The translations under genes and the position numbers were made by a program. The notes under the pieces were generated by a model. It was not told where the DNA came from and did not search any database. It saw nothing but the letters and a program-made list of their open reading frames with translations. DNA of 64,000 bases, from positions 15,372 through 79,371 of the forward strand of contig NZ_JAKIUR010000008.1 in NCBI RefSeq assembly GCF_021647475.1, written 5' to 3'. The stretch's first letter is position 1. Each line of letters opens with the position of its first letter. Shown here one piece after another: positions 1 through 8,360 of the stretch. This DNA is from Lutibacter sp. GTDB taxonomy: Bacteria > Bacteroidota > Bacteroidia > Flavobacteriales > Flavobacteriaceae.

Positions 1-1891
1 GAGGAGTTTGCATATAGCGTTCAGTGTAAATTGAGTCATAAAAACGCCAACTGGTTACAGGAGCAACCGCAATTGCCATTTTAAACACATCATTTCCTTT
101 TAAAATGCAATTTGCCGACATAAATCCGCCATAACTCCAACCCCAAATTCCAATTTCATTTGCATCAATATAAGGGTTTTTACCTAATTCTTTGGCTGCT
201 TCTATTTGGTCTTGAACTTCATATTTTCCTAATTCTTTGTAAGTTACTTTTTTAAAATCTGCTCCTTTAAAACCAGTTCCTCTTCCATCCACACAAACAA
301 TAACATAGCCTTTTTCGGCTAATAACTCGTACCAGTAATCGTTTGATCTATTCCAAGTATTACTCACAGATTGTGAACCTGGGCCAGAATATTGTGTCAT
401 AAATAATGGATATTTATTTGCTGAACTAAAGTTTGTAGGTTTTATCATCCAAGCATTGAATTCTCCATTTTTGGTTTTTAAAGTAAAAAATTCTTTAGGC
501 GAAAGGTTGTAGTTTTTCAGTCTGGTTAACAAAGCATTATTGTTTAATATTTCTTTTAGCTTTTCGCCTTTACCATTGTATAAGGTGTAAATTGGAGGCG
601 TGTTTACATCAGAGAAAGAGTTTATAAAATAATTAAAATTTTTACTGAATGAAGCGTTGTTTGTACCTGAAGAATTTGTTAATCTTCTTTTGTTTTTACC
701 ATTTAAATTGATGGAGTAAATAGTCCTGTTTATGGAGCCATCTTCAGTAGACTGATAGAAAAGCGTTTTTGTTTTTTCATTAACTCCGTAAAAATCAGTT
801 ACTTCCCAATTTCCTTTGGTGATTTGTTTTATTAATTTTCCAGTTTTTGAATAATGATAAATATGATTAAAGCCACTTTTTTCGCTAGTCCAAATAAAGC
901 TATTATCACTTAAAAAAGTTAAATTATTGGTTATATCAACATAGGCCTTATCGGCTTCATTAAAAACTACTTTTGAAGAAAAATTAGTAGTATTTATAAA
1001 ATATAAATTCAAATTATTTTGATGTCGGTTTAGGGTGGTTGCACATAAAATATTGGTATTTTTAGTCCATTTAAATCTAGGAATATATTCATAATTACCT
1101 AAATCAATTTTAGTAGATTTTTTTGAACTTACATTGTACAAATTTAGGGTTACAATCGAGTTTTTTTCACCTGCTTTCGGATATTTAAAAACGTGTTGTG
1201 TTGGGTACAATGTTTTACCATAAATTTCCATAGAAAAAGTTGGGACTTCGCTTTCATCAAATCTTAAATAGGCAATATTTTTACTGTCGTTACTCCATTT
1301 AAAAGCTCTAACAAATTCAAATTCTTCTTCGTAAACCCAATCACAAATACCATTAATAATACTATTTTTCAATCCATCAAAAGTTACTTGAGTAACAATA
1401 TTTGTCTCTAAATTTTTAATGTAAATATTATTATTTTTTGCGTAAGCAACTTTTTTATTATCGGGAGAAAATGTTGGTTCCTGTATTTTATCTTTATCTA
1501 TTAATTGCAAAGATTTTGATGCAATATCGTAAACATAAAATAAGCCTAAAGAAGATCTTCTGTAAATAGGTTCAATATCAATTCCTAAAATTAATTTAGT
1601 TTCATTGTTATTAAAAACGTAATTTTCGAAATATTTTAAATTGTTTAAATCTTTGCTATCAACAATAGTTTTTACTTTTTTTAAAGTTTCATAACTATAT
1701 TTATCTACGGAAGTGCTTCTAGTTTCCTTATTAAAATTCAATAGCGTATAAAAATCACCATTCATAGAATTTAACTCATTCATTCGTTGAGTTCTAAACG
1801 AACCATTCCAAATTTCGTTTAATGTAATGTCTTTTTTTTGTGCATTTGCTATGGAAGTAATAGCTATAAAAATGAGAAGTATTTTTTTCAT
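1..1891 (-). CDS. Dipeptidyl-peptidase IV-like serine peptidase (S9 family), 3' end outside window
   Basis: Prolyl oligopeptidase-type enzyme that cleaves Xaa-Pro dipeptides from peptide N termini, probably in the periplasm. The gene starts at the ATG complementary to 1889-1891 and runs off the left edge after about 630 codons; family members have roughly 720. A Sec signal peptide (MKKILLIFIAITSIANAQ) opens the protein. It is followed by a long beta-propeller-like region (DPPIV N-terminal domain) and an alpha/beta-hydrolase domain. The nucleophile motif GWSYGG is visible at about 125-142, with Ser near residue 586, preceded by a GPGSQ oxyanion segment. The Asp and His of the triad would lie outside the window. 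It is divergent from the HMG-CoA reductase gene across 150 bp. The family call is firm; the exact substrate preference is inferred. Confidence 0.93.
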   Translation of the reverse strand, partial: MKKILLIFIAITSIANAQKKDITLNEIWNGSFRTQRMNELNSMNGDFYTLLNFNKETRSTSVDKYSYETLKKVKTIVDSKDLNNLKYFENYVFNNNETKLILGIDIEPIYRRSSLGLFYVYDIASKSLQLIDKDKIQEPTFSPDNKKVAYAKNNNIYIKNLETNIVTQVTFDGLKNSIINGICDWVYEEEFEFVRAFKWSNDSKNIAYLRFDESEVPTFSMEIYGKTLYPTQHVFKYPKAGEKNSIVTLNLYNVSSKKSTKIDLGNYEYIPRFKWTKNTNILCATTLNRHQNNLNLYFINTTNFSSKVVFNEADKAYVDITNNLTFLSDNSFIWTSEKSGFNHIYHYSKTGKLIKQITKGNWEVTDFYGVNEKTKTLFYQSTEDGSINRTIYSINLNGKNKRRLTNSSGTNNASFSKNFNYFINSFSDVNTPPIYTLYNGKGEKLKEILNNNALLTRLKNYNLSPKEFFTLKTKNGEFNAWMIKPTNFSSANKYPLFMTQYSGPGSQSVSNTWNRSNDYWYELLAEKGYVIVCVDGRGTGFKGADFKKVTYKELGKYEVQDQIEAAKELGKNPYIDANEIGIWGWSYGGFMSANCILKGNDVFKMAIAVAPVTSWRFYDSIYTERYMQTP

Positions 1892-2008
1892 AAAATTAAC
1901 TTTCTTAAAATAAGTGCCAAGTTTACTAAAAATTTAGCAAATTAAACCTGAGATAACTCATAAAATAACTCATAAAATGTATTATGGAGTATTTTATTTT
2001 TATTGATT

Positions 2009-2016
2009 TATATTTG
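2009..2016 (+). promoter_or_regulatory. -7 box of the HMG-CoA reductase promoter (TATATTTG)
   Basis: TATATTTG matches the Bacteroidota -7 consensus TAnnTTTG. No clear -33 TTG is seen at the right spacing. Its position after 2003 rules against an upstream start at 2003 and supports the ATG at 2042. Confidence 0.6.
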
Positions 2017-2041
2017 TTGCTACATTAATTTTAAGATTAAA

Positions 2042-3319
2042 ATGGGAAAAAGTGTTCATGGATTTTCAAAACTATCAAAACTTCAAAAAATAGATTGGTT
2101 AGTAACTACCTTTTTTAATGATAATAAAAAAATAAAAAAAGTAATTCAACAATATTGGAATACCAATAAAGTATTGCAAAATTTACATGATGATTTTATA
2201 GAAAATACCATTTCTAATTTTTACATGCCTTTTGCTGTTGCTCCCAATTTTTTAATAAACGATAAGGAATATACCATTCCAATGGTTATTGAAGAAAGTT
2301 CAGTAGTTGCCGCAGCATCTTTAGTGGCAAAGTTTTGGAGAACTCGTGGTGGATTTAAAGCTAAAGTAATTGCTACTAAAAAAGTAGGTCAAGTTCATTT
2401 TATGTATGATGGTGATAAACAGAAACTTCAGAATTATTTTTCCTTAAAAAAGAAAGAATTATTTATAGCTACAGCTGATATCACTAAAAACATGCGAAAA
2501 CGTGGTGGTGGAATTTTAGAGATAGAATTGCGTGATAAAACTGAAGAATTAGCTAATTATTATCAGTTGCATGTTACTTTTGAGACAGTTGATAGTATGG
2601 GAGCTAACTTTATAAATTCTTGTTTAGAAGCCATTGCCAAAGAATTCGAAAATGAAGCTATTAAAATAGTTATGAGTATTTTATCAAACTATGTTCCAGA
2701 ATGTTTGGTGCATGCAGAGGTAAGTTGTAAAGTAGATGATTTATATGCTGAAAATTCTAAAGTATTGGCACAAAAATTTATACAAGCAATTCAAATTGCC
2801 AATGCAGAACCACACAGAGCTGTAACACACAACAAAGGAATTATGAATGGAGTAGATGCAGTTGTACTTGCAACAGGAAACGATTTTAGAGCTATTGAAG
2901 CTGGTGCACATGCGTTTGCTGCAAGAAATGGTAAATATAAGAGTTTAACCAATGCAACTATTGAAAATGGTATCTTCAAATTTTGGATTGAAATTCCGTT
3001 AGCATTAGGAACTGTTGGAGGTTTAACCAAGTTACATCCATTATCAAAATTATCCTTAGAATTATTAGAAAACCCATCTGCAAAAGAATTGATGGAAATT
3101 ATAGCCGTGGCTGGATTGGCTCAAAACTTTGCAGCTTTAAGAGCATTAACTACTACAGGAATTCAAAAAGGACATATGAAAATGCACTTGACAAATATTA
3201 TTAAACAATTAGGTGCAAGCAAGGAAGAAAAAGCCTTTTTAATCGATTATTTTGAGCATAAAACGGTAACTCATAATGCGGTTGTTGAGGCTTATAAAAA
3301 GTTAGCAAAAGACAAATAA
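2042..3319 (+). CDS. mvaA: Hydroxymethylglutaryl-CoA reductase, class II
   Basis: Reduces HMG-CoA to mevalonate, the committed step of the mevalonate route to isoprenoids; cytosolic. The protein has 425 residues from the ATG at 2042, chosen because the -7 box lies between 2003 and this codon. It carries the catalytic Glu segment (EESSVVAAAS, about residue 84), DSMGANFINS, the Lys segment HNKGIMNGVDAVVLATGND and a GTVGG turn. A C-terminal GHMKMHL supplies the catalytic His. Length and motifs fit the class II bacterial enzymes. It lies 85 bp upstream of the GYDIA-type GHMP kinase in the same direction, probably in one transcript. Two further mevalonate genes, mvaD and mvk, lie 6 kb downstream. 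Confidence 0.93.
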   Translation: MGKSVHGFSKLSKLQKIDWLVTTFFNDNKKIKKVIQQYWNTNKVLQNLHDDFIENTISNFYMPFAVAPNFLINDKEYTIPMVIEESSVVAAASLVAKFWRTRGGFKAKVIATKKVGQVHFMYDGDKQKLQNYFSLKKKELFIATADITKNMRKRGGGILEIELRDKTEELANYYQLHVTFETVDSMGANFINSCLEAIAKEFENEAIKIVMSILSNYVPECLVHAEVSCKVDDLYAENSKVLAQKFIQAIQIANAEPHRAVTHNKGIMNGVDAVVLATGNDFRAIEAGAHAFAARNGKYKSLTNATIENGIFKFWIEIPLALGTVGGLTKLHPLSKLSLELLENPSAKELMEIIAVAGLAQNFAALRALTTTGIQKGHMKMHLTNIIKQLGASKEEKAFLIDYFEHKTVTHNAVVEAYKKLAKDK

Positions 3320-3404
3320 TAATTTGGTAGCTGAGCGGAGTCGAAATGATTTAAGATTTTGGCTTCGATTTTCTTGGTCGTCATAAAAGAGTAGATAATA
3401 ACTA

Positions 3405-4334
3405 ATGAACAAATTTTACAGCAACGGAAAATTATTAATAACAGGCGAATATTTTGTGCTGGATGGAGCAAAATCATTGGCTGTTCCAACTACGTGCGGT
3501 CAATATTTAATGATTCAGCCTATAGAAGAACCAAAACTAATTTGGAATAGTTTTACAAATGAAGGTATTTGTTGGTTGGAGGCAATTTTTGAGTTGCCAA
3601 AATTACGTTTAATTAGTGCAACGTTTGATTCAGAAAAAGATGGAGGAAACGATAAGCTTGCTGAAAATTTAAGGGAAATATTGTTTCAAACTCAAAAGTT
3701 GAATCCAACTTTTTTAAATTCAGAAAAAGGATTTTCAGTAAAAACAACTCTTACTTTTCCTAAAAATTGGGGATTGGGAACTTCTTCAACATTAATAAAT
3801 AATATTGCAAATTGGGCAAAAGTTAATCCGTATAAATTATTAGAAAACACATTTGGAGGAAGCGGTTATGATATTGCTTGTGCTCAACATAATACACCAA
3901 TTTTATACACAAGAAACGTAATAAATCCAATTGCTAAGCAGGTCGATTTCAATCCTTCATTTAAAGAAAACTTGTATTTTGTGTATTTAAACAAAAAACA
4001 AAATAGCAGAGAAGGCATTCAACGATTTAAAAATTTAAAAGAAAATTTAACTTCTGAAATAAAAGACATTTCAGAAATAACAGATGCTATTGTGAATTGT
4101 AAAAATTTGCTTGATTTTGAAAAATTACTTTTTGAACATGAACAAATCGTATCAAAAACAATTCAGTTGAAAACAGTACAGGAAGAATTGTTCGCTGATT
4201 ATTTTGGGCAAGTAAAAAGTTTAGGAGCTTGGGGTGGCGATTTTATTTTGGCTACAGGAAATGAAGATACACCTAGCTATTTTAAACAAAAAGGATTTCA
4301 AACCGTGATTCTTTATAAAGATTTAATTTTATAA
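3405..4334 (+). CDS. GYDIA-family GHMP kinase, candidate phosphomevalonate kinase
   Basis: A 309-residue GHMP-superfamily kinase. The N terminus has the strand-turn GKLLITGEYFVLDGAKSLAVP typical of mevalonate and phosphomevalonate kinases. The ATP-phosphate loop PKNWGLGTSST is at about residues 119-129, and the GSGYDIA motif at 152-158 gives this Bacteroidota family its name. It directly follows HMG-CoA reductase. The window also encodes mevalonate kinase and diphosphomevalonate decarboxylase but no classical phosphomevalonate kinase. The neighbourhood therefore suggests it makes mevalonate diphosphate; that role is inference, since the family is usually annotated only as a kinase. The C-terminal GAWGGDFILATG resembles the glycine-rich third GHMP motif. 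Confidence 0.85.
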   Translation: MNKFYSNGKLLITGEYFVLDGAKSLAVPTTCGQYLMIQPIEEPKLIWNSFTNEGICWLEAIFELPKLRLISATFDSEKDGGNDKLAENLREILFQTQKLNPTFLNSEKGFSVKTTLTFPKNWGLGTSSTLINNIANWAKVNPYKLLENTFGGSGYDIACAQHNTPILYTRNVINPIAKQVDFNPSFKENLYFVYLNKKQNSREGIQRFKNLKENLTSEIKDISEITDAIVNCKNLLDFEKLLFEHEQIVSKTIQLKTVQEELFADYFGQVKSLGAWGGDFILATGNEDTPSYFKQKGFQTVILYKDLIL

Positions 4335-4354
4335 CATATAACCTTGTGTAAAGT

Positions 4355-4453
4355 CGTCATTCTGAACCTGCCAGCAGCAGGCGGGCTTGTTTCAGAATCT
4401 CATCAAGTAAATATCTCAATATTCTGTAAACCTAAAACAAGTTTAGGTTGACG
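4355..4453. repeat. R1 interspersed palindromic repeat, copy 1
   Basis: Begins CGTCATTCTGAACC, contains the small stem CCTGCCAGCAGCAGGCGGG, and ends GGTTGACG. The outer ends form an imperfect inverted repeat. Related copies lie at 5708, 9101, 9718, 27111, 40542 and 45586. It fills the gap between the GYDIA kinase and the flavoprotein gene. Confidence 0.85.
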
Positions 4454-4477
4454 AAAAAATAATATGACAGAAAATAA

Positions 4478-5689
4478 ATGAAGAAAAAATTTATAATTAT
4501 TGGAGGTGGTGCAGCAGGTTTTTTTGCGGCAATAAATGCCGCAGAATTAAATCCAGATTTGGAAGTGCTAATTTTAGAAGGAAATAATAAAGTTTTACAA
4601 AAAGTAAAAGTTTCTGGAGGAGGACGTTGCAATGTTACCCACGCATGTTTTACGCCAAATGAATTGGTAGCATTTTACCCAAGAGGTAAAAAAGAATTGC
4701 TAGGACCATTTCATCAATTTATGACTGGAGATACAATGGAATGGTTTGAAAATAGAGGAATCCCATTAAAAATTGAAGATGATAATCGGGTTTTTCCTGA
4801 AAGTAATTCATCACAAACTATTATTGATTGCTTTTTGAAAAGCACTAAAAATGCTGGAGTTGTATTAAAAACAAGTGCTCGAGTTGATGCCATTCTCAAA
4901 AAAGACGACCAGTTTTTAGTAAAAACTACTTCCGAAGAATTTATAGCTGATTATTTATTGATTGCAACTGGAAGTAATGCTAAAGTTTTGGATATGATTT
5001 CAGGGTTGGGGCATAAAATAATACCACCCGTTCCTTCTCTTTTTACATTTAATATTAATGATGCTTTGTTAAAAAATATTCCAGGAATATCAGTTTCAAA
5101 TGCTTCTGTAAAAATTGTAAATTCTAAATTAGAAGAAAATGGACCGTTATTAATTACACATTGGGGATTGAGTGGACCAGCAATTTTAAAATTATCGGCT
5201 TGGGGAGCGGTTGAATTGTACCAAAAAGGCTATAGTTTTGAAATTGAAGTAAATTGGTTATCTACAAATCTTGAAACAGTATTGAATATTTTAAAATCAG
5301 TAAAGAAAGAACAAGCCAAAAAACAAGTAATTGTACGATCTCCTTTTTCTGAAATTTCAAAACGTTTGTGGGAACAATTTGTACTTGCAGCTCAAATTAC
5401 TTCAGAAGTTAAATGGGCGCAATTAAGTAATAAAGAATTAGAGAATTTAGCCAATCAGTTAGCCAAATGTACCTTTAAAGTTTCGGGAAAAAGTACGTTT
5501 AAAGATGAGTTTGTAACTGCTGGAGGAATTGATTTAAAAGAAATAAATTTTAAGCGATTTGAAAGTAAATTGCATAAAAATCTGTTTTTTGCAGGCGAAG
5601 TACTAAATATTGATGCCATTACAGGCGGATTTAATTTTCAAAATGCTTGGACAGGTGGTTGGATTGTGGCGAATGCTGTTGGGAACTAG
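4478..5689 (+). CDS. HI0933/YhiN-family FAD-dependent oxidoreductase
   Basis: A 403-residue flavoprotein of the HI0933/YhiN/BaiN family. The N-terminal dinucleotide-binding loop IIGGGAAGFFAA is followed by a LILEG strand and the family signature KVSGGGRCNVTH at about residues 45-56. A LLIATG strand motif lies near residue 163, and a C-terminal FAGEVLNIDAITGGFNFQ closes the FAD site. The family is widespread, and its physiological substrate is unsettled; some members reduce bile-acid or steroid double bonds. The neighbours give no pathway. It stands alone between two R1 repeats, so it is probably transcribed with the upstream kinase or from its own weak promoter. Confidence 0.85.
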   Translation: MKKKFIIIGGGAAGFFAAINAAELNPDLEVLILEGNNKVLQKVKVSGGGRCNVTHACFTPNELVAFYPRGKKELLGPFHQFMTGDTMEWFENRGIPLKIEDDNRVFPESNSSQTIIDCFLKSTKNAGVVLKTSARVDAILKKDDQFLVKTTSEEFIADYLLIATGSNAKVLDMISGLGHKIIPPVPSLFTFNINDALLKNIPGISVSNASVKIVNSKLEENGPLLITHWGLSGPAILKLSAWGAVELYQKGYSFEIEVNWLSTNLETVLNILKSVKKEQAKKQVIVRSPFSEISKRLWEQFVLAAQITSEVKWAQLSNKELENLANQLAKCTFKVSGKSTFKDEFVTAGGIDLKEINFKRFESKLHKNLFFAGEVLNIDAITGGFNFQNAWTGGWIVANAVGN

Positions 5690-5707
5690 TATTAAATTGA
5701 AAAAATA

Positions 5708-5805
5708 CGTCATTCTGAACCTGCCAGCCGCAGGCGGGCTTGATTCAGAATCTCACTTAGAAAAGTATAATAGGTATGAGAACCTGAAATAAATTCAGGT
5801 TGACG
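5708..5805. repeat. R1 interspersed palindromic repeat, copy 2
   Basis: Starts CGTCATTCTGAACC and ends CAGGTTGACG, with an internal CCTGCCAGCCGCAGGCGGG stem. It lies between convergent genes (the flavoprotein and the 78-residue protein) and could fold as a hairpin in either transcript. Confidence 0.85.
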
Positions 5806-5823
5806 AGATAATCTAAATTTTAA

Positions 5824-6060
5824 CTATTTCGCTAATTCTCCACGATGCGGAATTAAAGCATCTCTATAAATTTTCATATCTGCTTCATCAACAATAATAA
5901 ATGCAATGGTATGTGTTTCAGAAATTTGTGTGAAATTACTTTCATAAAAATGCAACTTTTCTTTGTTAGCAAATTCTTTTAAGTGAATAGCTTGATGTTC
6001 AGCAGTTTTTAAAGCATCTAAACCTCTAAAATCCCAAATTAATTTCAGTTTTCTATTCAT
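5824..6060 (-). CDS. Conserved hypothetical protein, 78 residues
   Basis: A small soluble protein (MNRKLKLIWDFRGLDALKTA...) with no signal peptide or membrane segment. It begins one base after the stop of the thiamine pyrophosphokinase gene on the same strand, so the two are almost certainly co-transcribed. HLKEFANKEKL and a central strand-rich stretch (HTIAFIIVDE) suggest a compact alpha/beta fold. I do not recognise a named domain. The tight coupling to thiN is the only functional hint. Confidence 0.75.
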   Translation of the reverse strand: MNRKLKLIWDFRGLDALKTAEHQAIHLKEFANKEKLHFYESNFTQISETHTIAFIIVDEADMKIYRDALIPHRGELAK

Positions 6061-6061
6061 T

Positions 6062-6667
6062 TTAATGACTGATGTAAATTAATAAATCTCCTTTTTTAAA
6101 AGTAATTTCAATGGTGTTTTCAATAGCTTTATTTCTGGTGCCAATACGTTTGCCAAAAACTAAACTTTCATTTACTAACGGATATTGTAATCCTGAAGTG
6201 GTTATTCCTTTTGCTTTCGGAAAAGGAATTAACGAAATATTTTTATTTAAAACATTAGATATTTTAAACGTATTATTTATAAAAAAATACATTCCAAAAT
6301 CATCATAAAAAGTGATATTTAGTTTGGTTTTCCAAGCTAAAGCGGTACTAATATTTCCTAAAAAGTGATCGTGTTCTTTACCACTTCCTCCATAAACATC
6401 AATAGTATTAAAACCTCTTTTATTTAAAATAGCTAGTGCTTTATCAAAATCAGTAAAATTTTGATTGGGAGTGTTGATTACTTCCGCAGTTGTTGGGATT
6501 GATTCAATAGAATCAAAATCACCAGTTATCAAATCAGGTTCAATATTTTTTTCTTTAAAATGGTTATAAGCACCATCAATAGCACAAACAATTTGATAAT
6601 TAGATAAGTTAGGAAATACTGTCGGTTTCTCTCCGTTTAATAAAACAAAAGCCTTTTTAGATTTCAT
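6062..6667 (-). CDS. thiN: Thiamine pyrophosphokinase
   Basis: Transfers pyrophosphate from ATP to thiamine to make the cofactor thiamine diphosphate; cytosolic. Its 201 residues are close to the family norm of about 210. Family motifs in order are AIDGAYNHF (about residue 30), PDLITGDFDS (44-53), NFTDFDKAL (70-78) and GGSGKEHDHFLGNIS (95-109). The last is the equivalent of GGRxDH in other members. The start follows the first in-frame ATG after a short intergenic stretch. It is the promoter-proximal gene of a two-gene unit with the 78-residue protein. Confidence 0.9.
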   Translation of the reverse strand: MKSKKAFVLLNGEKPTVFPNLSNYQIVCAIDGAYNHFKEKNIEPDLITGDFDSIESIPTTAEVINTPNQNFTDFDKALAILNKRGFNTIDVYGGSGKEHDHFLGNISTALAWKTKLNITFYDDFGMYFFINNTFKISNVLNKNISLIPFPKAKGITTSGLQYPLVNESLVFGKRIGTRNKAIENTIEITFKKGDLLIYISH

Positions 6668-6698
6668 AAGGCAAAATTAACTAAAAAGGCATTTGAAT

Positions 6699-7076
6699 TT
6701 AAATTTTCGAAGGTATTTCTTCTTTCTGCATCCAAGTAATAATAATTATTCCTAATCTACTAACTAAGAAAACAACCATTCCAAATACTGGACTTAACAA
6801 CGCAATTTTTAGTCCTGAAGCTAAAACAGCAGGAGAAACATTGCCAACTATTTGAATTGAATCAAAAGCTCCTATTAGTCCAATCATTTGTCCTAAAAAG
6901 CCCCAAACCAATGCAAATAAACTAATATGACTTATTAATTTTCGGGTTTTGCCTTCAGCATCACCTTTAATAAGTGCTTTTACAATTAATGCGATACAAA
7001 TTAGGAGCATTGCAAAAGTTGGATATGAAAAAGTGGCTCCACCATCGTTTAATAAATTTAAAAATAAAAGTTTCAT
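6699..7076 (-). CDS. MotA/TolQ/ExbB-type membrane protein, short
   Basis: A 125-residue membrane protein with three predicted helices (about residues 17-35, 49-70 and 83-113). The LVWGFLGQMIGLIGAFDSIQ and ASGLKIALLSPVFGMVVFLVS segments resemble the pore-lining region of ExbB/TolQ/MotA channels. It is much shorter than ExbB, and no ExbD/TolR partner is adjacent, so a Ton-type energy-coupling role cannot be assumed. It is divergent from the LytS-type kinase gene, and in related genomes such small proteins often sit near LytTR systems, so sensor or target coupling is possible. The channel-family assignment is moderately sure. Confidence 0.75.
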   Translation of the reverse strand: MKLLFLNLLNDGGATFSYPTFAMLLICIALIVKALIKGDAEGKTRKLISHISLFALVWGFLGQMIGLIGAFDSIQIVGNVSPAVLASGLKIALLSPVFGMVVFLVSRLGIIIITWMQKEEIPSKI

Positions 7077-7104
7077 AAAAAATGTTTTTAATGTTAATAT
7101 GTTT

Positions 7105-7131
7105 CAAATATATCTTGATACTAGCTAGTAT
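7105..7131 (-). promoter_or_regulatory. Promoter of the ExbB-like gene with a 14-bp palindrome
   Basis: On the minus strand TATATTTG (7105-7112) matches the -7 consensus, 29 bp upstream of the start codon. Immediately upstream, 7118-7131 reads ATACTAGCTAGTAT, a perfect 14-bp palindrome in the spacer between -33 and -7, where a dimeric regulator could bind. Confidence 0.5.
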
Positions 7132-7289
7132 TTATTTAATTGCGATAGTTTACAAAAAGAGAATTAAAAATAACTTGTTTTCTGGTTCTTTTGGTATATA
7201 ACTTGTAATAAATGCCAAATATCGTTACTTTTTTGAATTTCATCGCAAAAGCATTTTTTTTTAGTTAAAAAAGTAGATATTGCAGAATA

Positions 7290-8360
7290 ATGAAGATACC
7301 AAAAGTGTTTTTTAAATATAGTGTTGAGGTAATTCTACACCTACTATTTTGGGGAGTAGTGTATTTCTTTTATACCTATTTTTTAGGTTATGGAAGTAAT
7401 AACACCAACTATGTAAACAGATTTTCAGCATTTTTAATGCCTATAACAATTGGCATTAGTTACTTTTTTTTATACTTTCTTATTCCTAACTATTTATTAA
7501 AGCGAAAGCGTGTTTTATTTTTAGTATATAGTGCGTATACATTTATTATTTCGGTATTTTTAATTATTCTTTCCATATTATATGGGTTGGTTTTTTTAAT
7601 AGAGCTAAATTCGAATGATACTTCTCCACTAACCAAAACACTTCCTTTTATTATTTTAGGTGTGTATTTTGTCGTTTTAATTGTGGTTTCGTTAAGTTTA
7701 ATAATGCACAATTATAATTCAATAGTAAACAATGAAAATCTGAAGAACAAAATATTAGAAACACAATTGCAAATAAAAGATCAGGAATTACGGTTTTTAA
7801 AGATGCAAATCCACCCTCATTTTTTGTTCAATTCATTAAATACAATTTATGGTTTTGCTTTGGAAAAAAAGGATGAGGCTCCTGAAATGATTTTAAAACT
7901 ATCAAACTTATTAGATTACATTTTATACCAAATAGAAAAACCTCAAGTGCTGTTAATGGATGAAGTAAATCATTTATTAGATTATGTTTCGCTCGAAAAA
8001 ATGCGTTTTCACGATACACTAGAAGTTAAAACAACTATTGATGTTTCTAGCAATACTATTCAAATAGCTCCAATGTTGTTAATTCCTTTTGTCGAAAATG
8101 CCTTTAAACACGGAGATATTGTTAATGGAAGTTTAAACGTAACGATTCATATAAAAACAGAAGATGATGTGTTATTTTTTAGAATTGAAAACACGTTTAT
8201 TAAAGAAAATAAAACTAGTAATGGCATTGGATTGGAAAACATTGCAAAACGATTGGAAATGCTGTTTGCCAATTCATACTCGTTAGAAACCAATCAAACA
8301 GCCAATTATTTTAAAGTGAAACTAACTATTCGTAATTTAAAACAATTTAAAAATGAGTAA
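7290..8360 (+). CDS. LytS-type sensor histidine kinase
   Basis: A 356-residue membrane histidine kinase of the LytS/YehU class. The first 145 residues hold four hydrophobic helices with short loops, and a short coiled linker follows. The His_kinase domain has the phospho-acceptor segment LKMQIHPHFLFNSLNTIYG at about residues 170-190. The ATPase part has the N box LLIPFVENAFKHGD near residue 265 and a G box GIGLENIAKRL near residue 315. It overlaps the LytTR regulator gene by 8 bp, a clear translational coupling. The signal is unknown. The divergent ExbB-like gene, with a palindromic upstream site, is a candidate target. Confidence 0.9.
   Translation: MKIPKVFFKYSVEVILHLLFWGVVYFFYTYFLGYGSNNTNYVNRFSAFLMPITIGISYFFLYFLIPNYLLKRKRVLFLVYSAYTFIISVFLIILSILYGLVFLIELNSNDTSPLTKTLPFIILGVYFVVLIVVSLSLIMHNYNSIVNNENLKNKILETQLQIKDQELRFLKMQIHPHFLFNSLNTIYGFALEKKDEAPEMILKLSNLLDYILYQIEKPQVLLMDEVNHLLDYVSLEKMRFHDTLEVKTTIDVSSNTIQIAPMLLIPFVENAFKHGDIVNGSLNVTIHIKTEDDVLFFRIENTFIKENKTSNGIGLENIAKRLEMLFANSYSLETNQTANYFKVKLTIRNLKQFKNE

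Noticed and set aside
2003..2041. HMG-CoA reductase start at ATG 2003
   Set aside because: The TATATTTG -7 box lies at 2009-2016, within that extension, and homologous proteins begin near MGKSVHGFSK (2042).
2791..3030. Minus-strand ORFs inside HMG-CoA reductase, secA, pta and similar genes
   Set aside because: They lie wholly opposite well-supported genes with clear motifs and have low-complexity translations.
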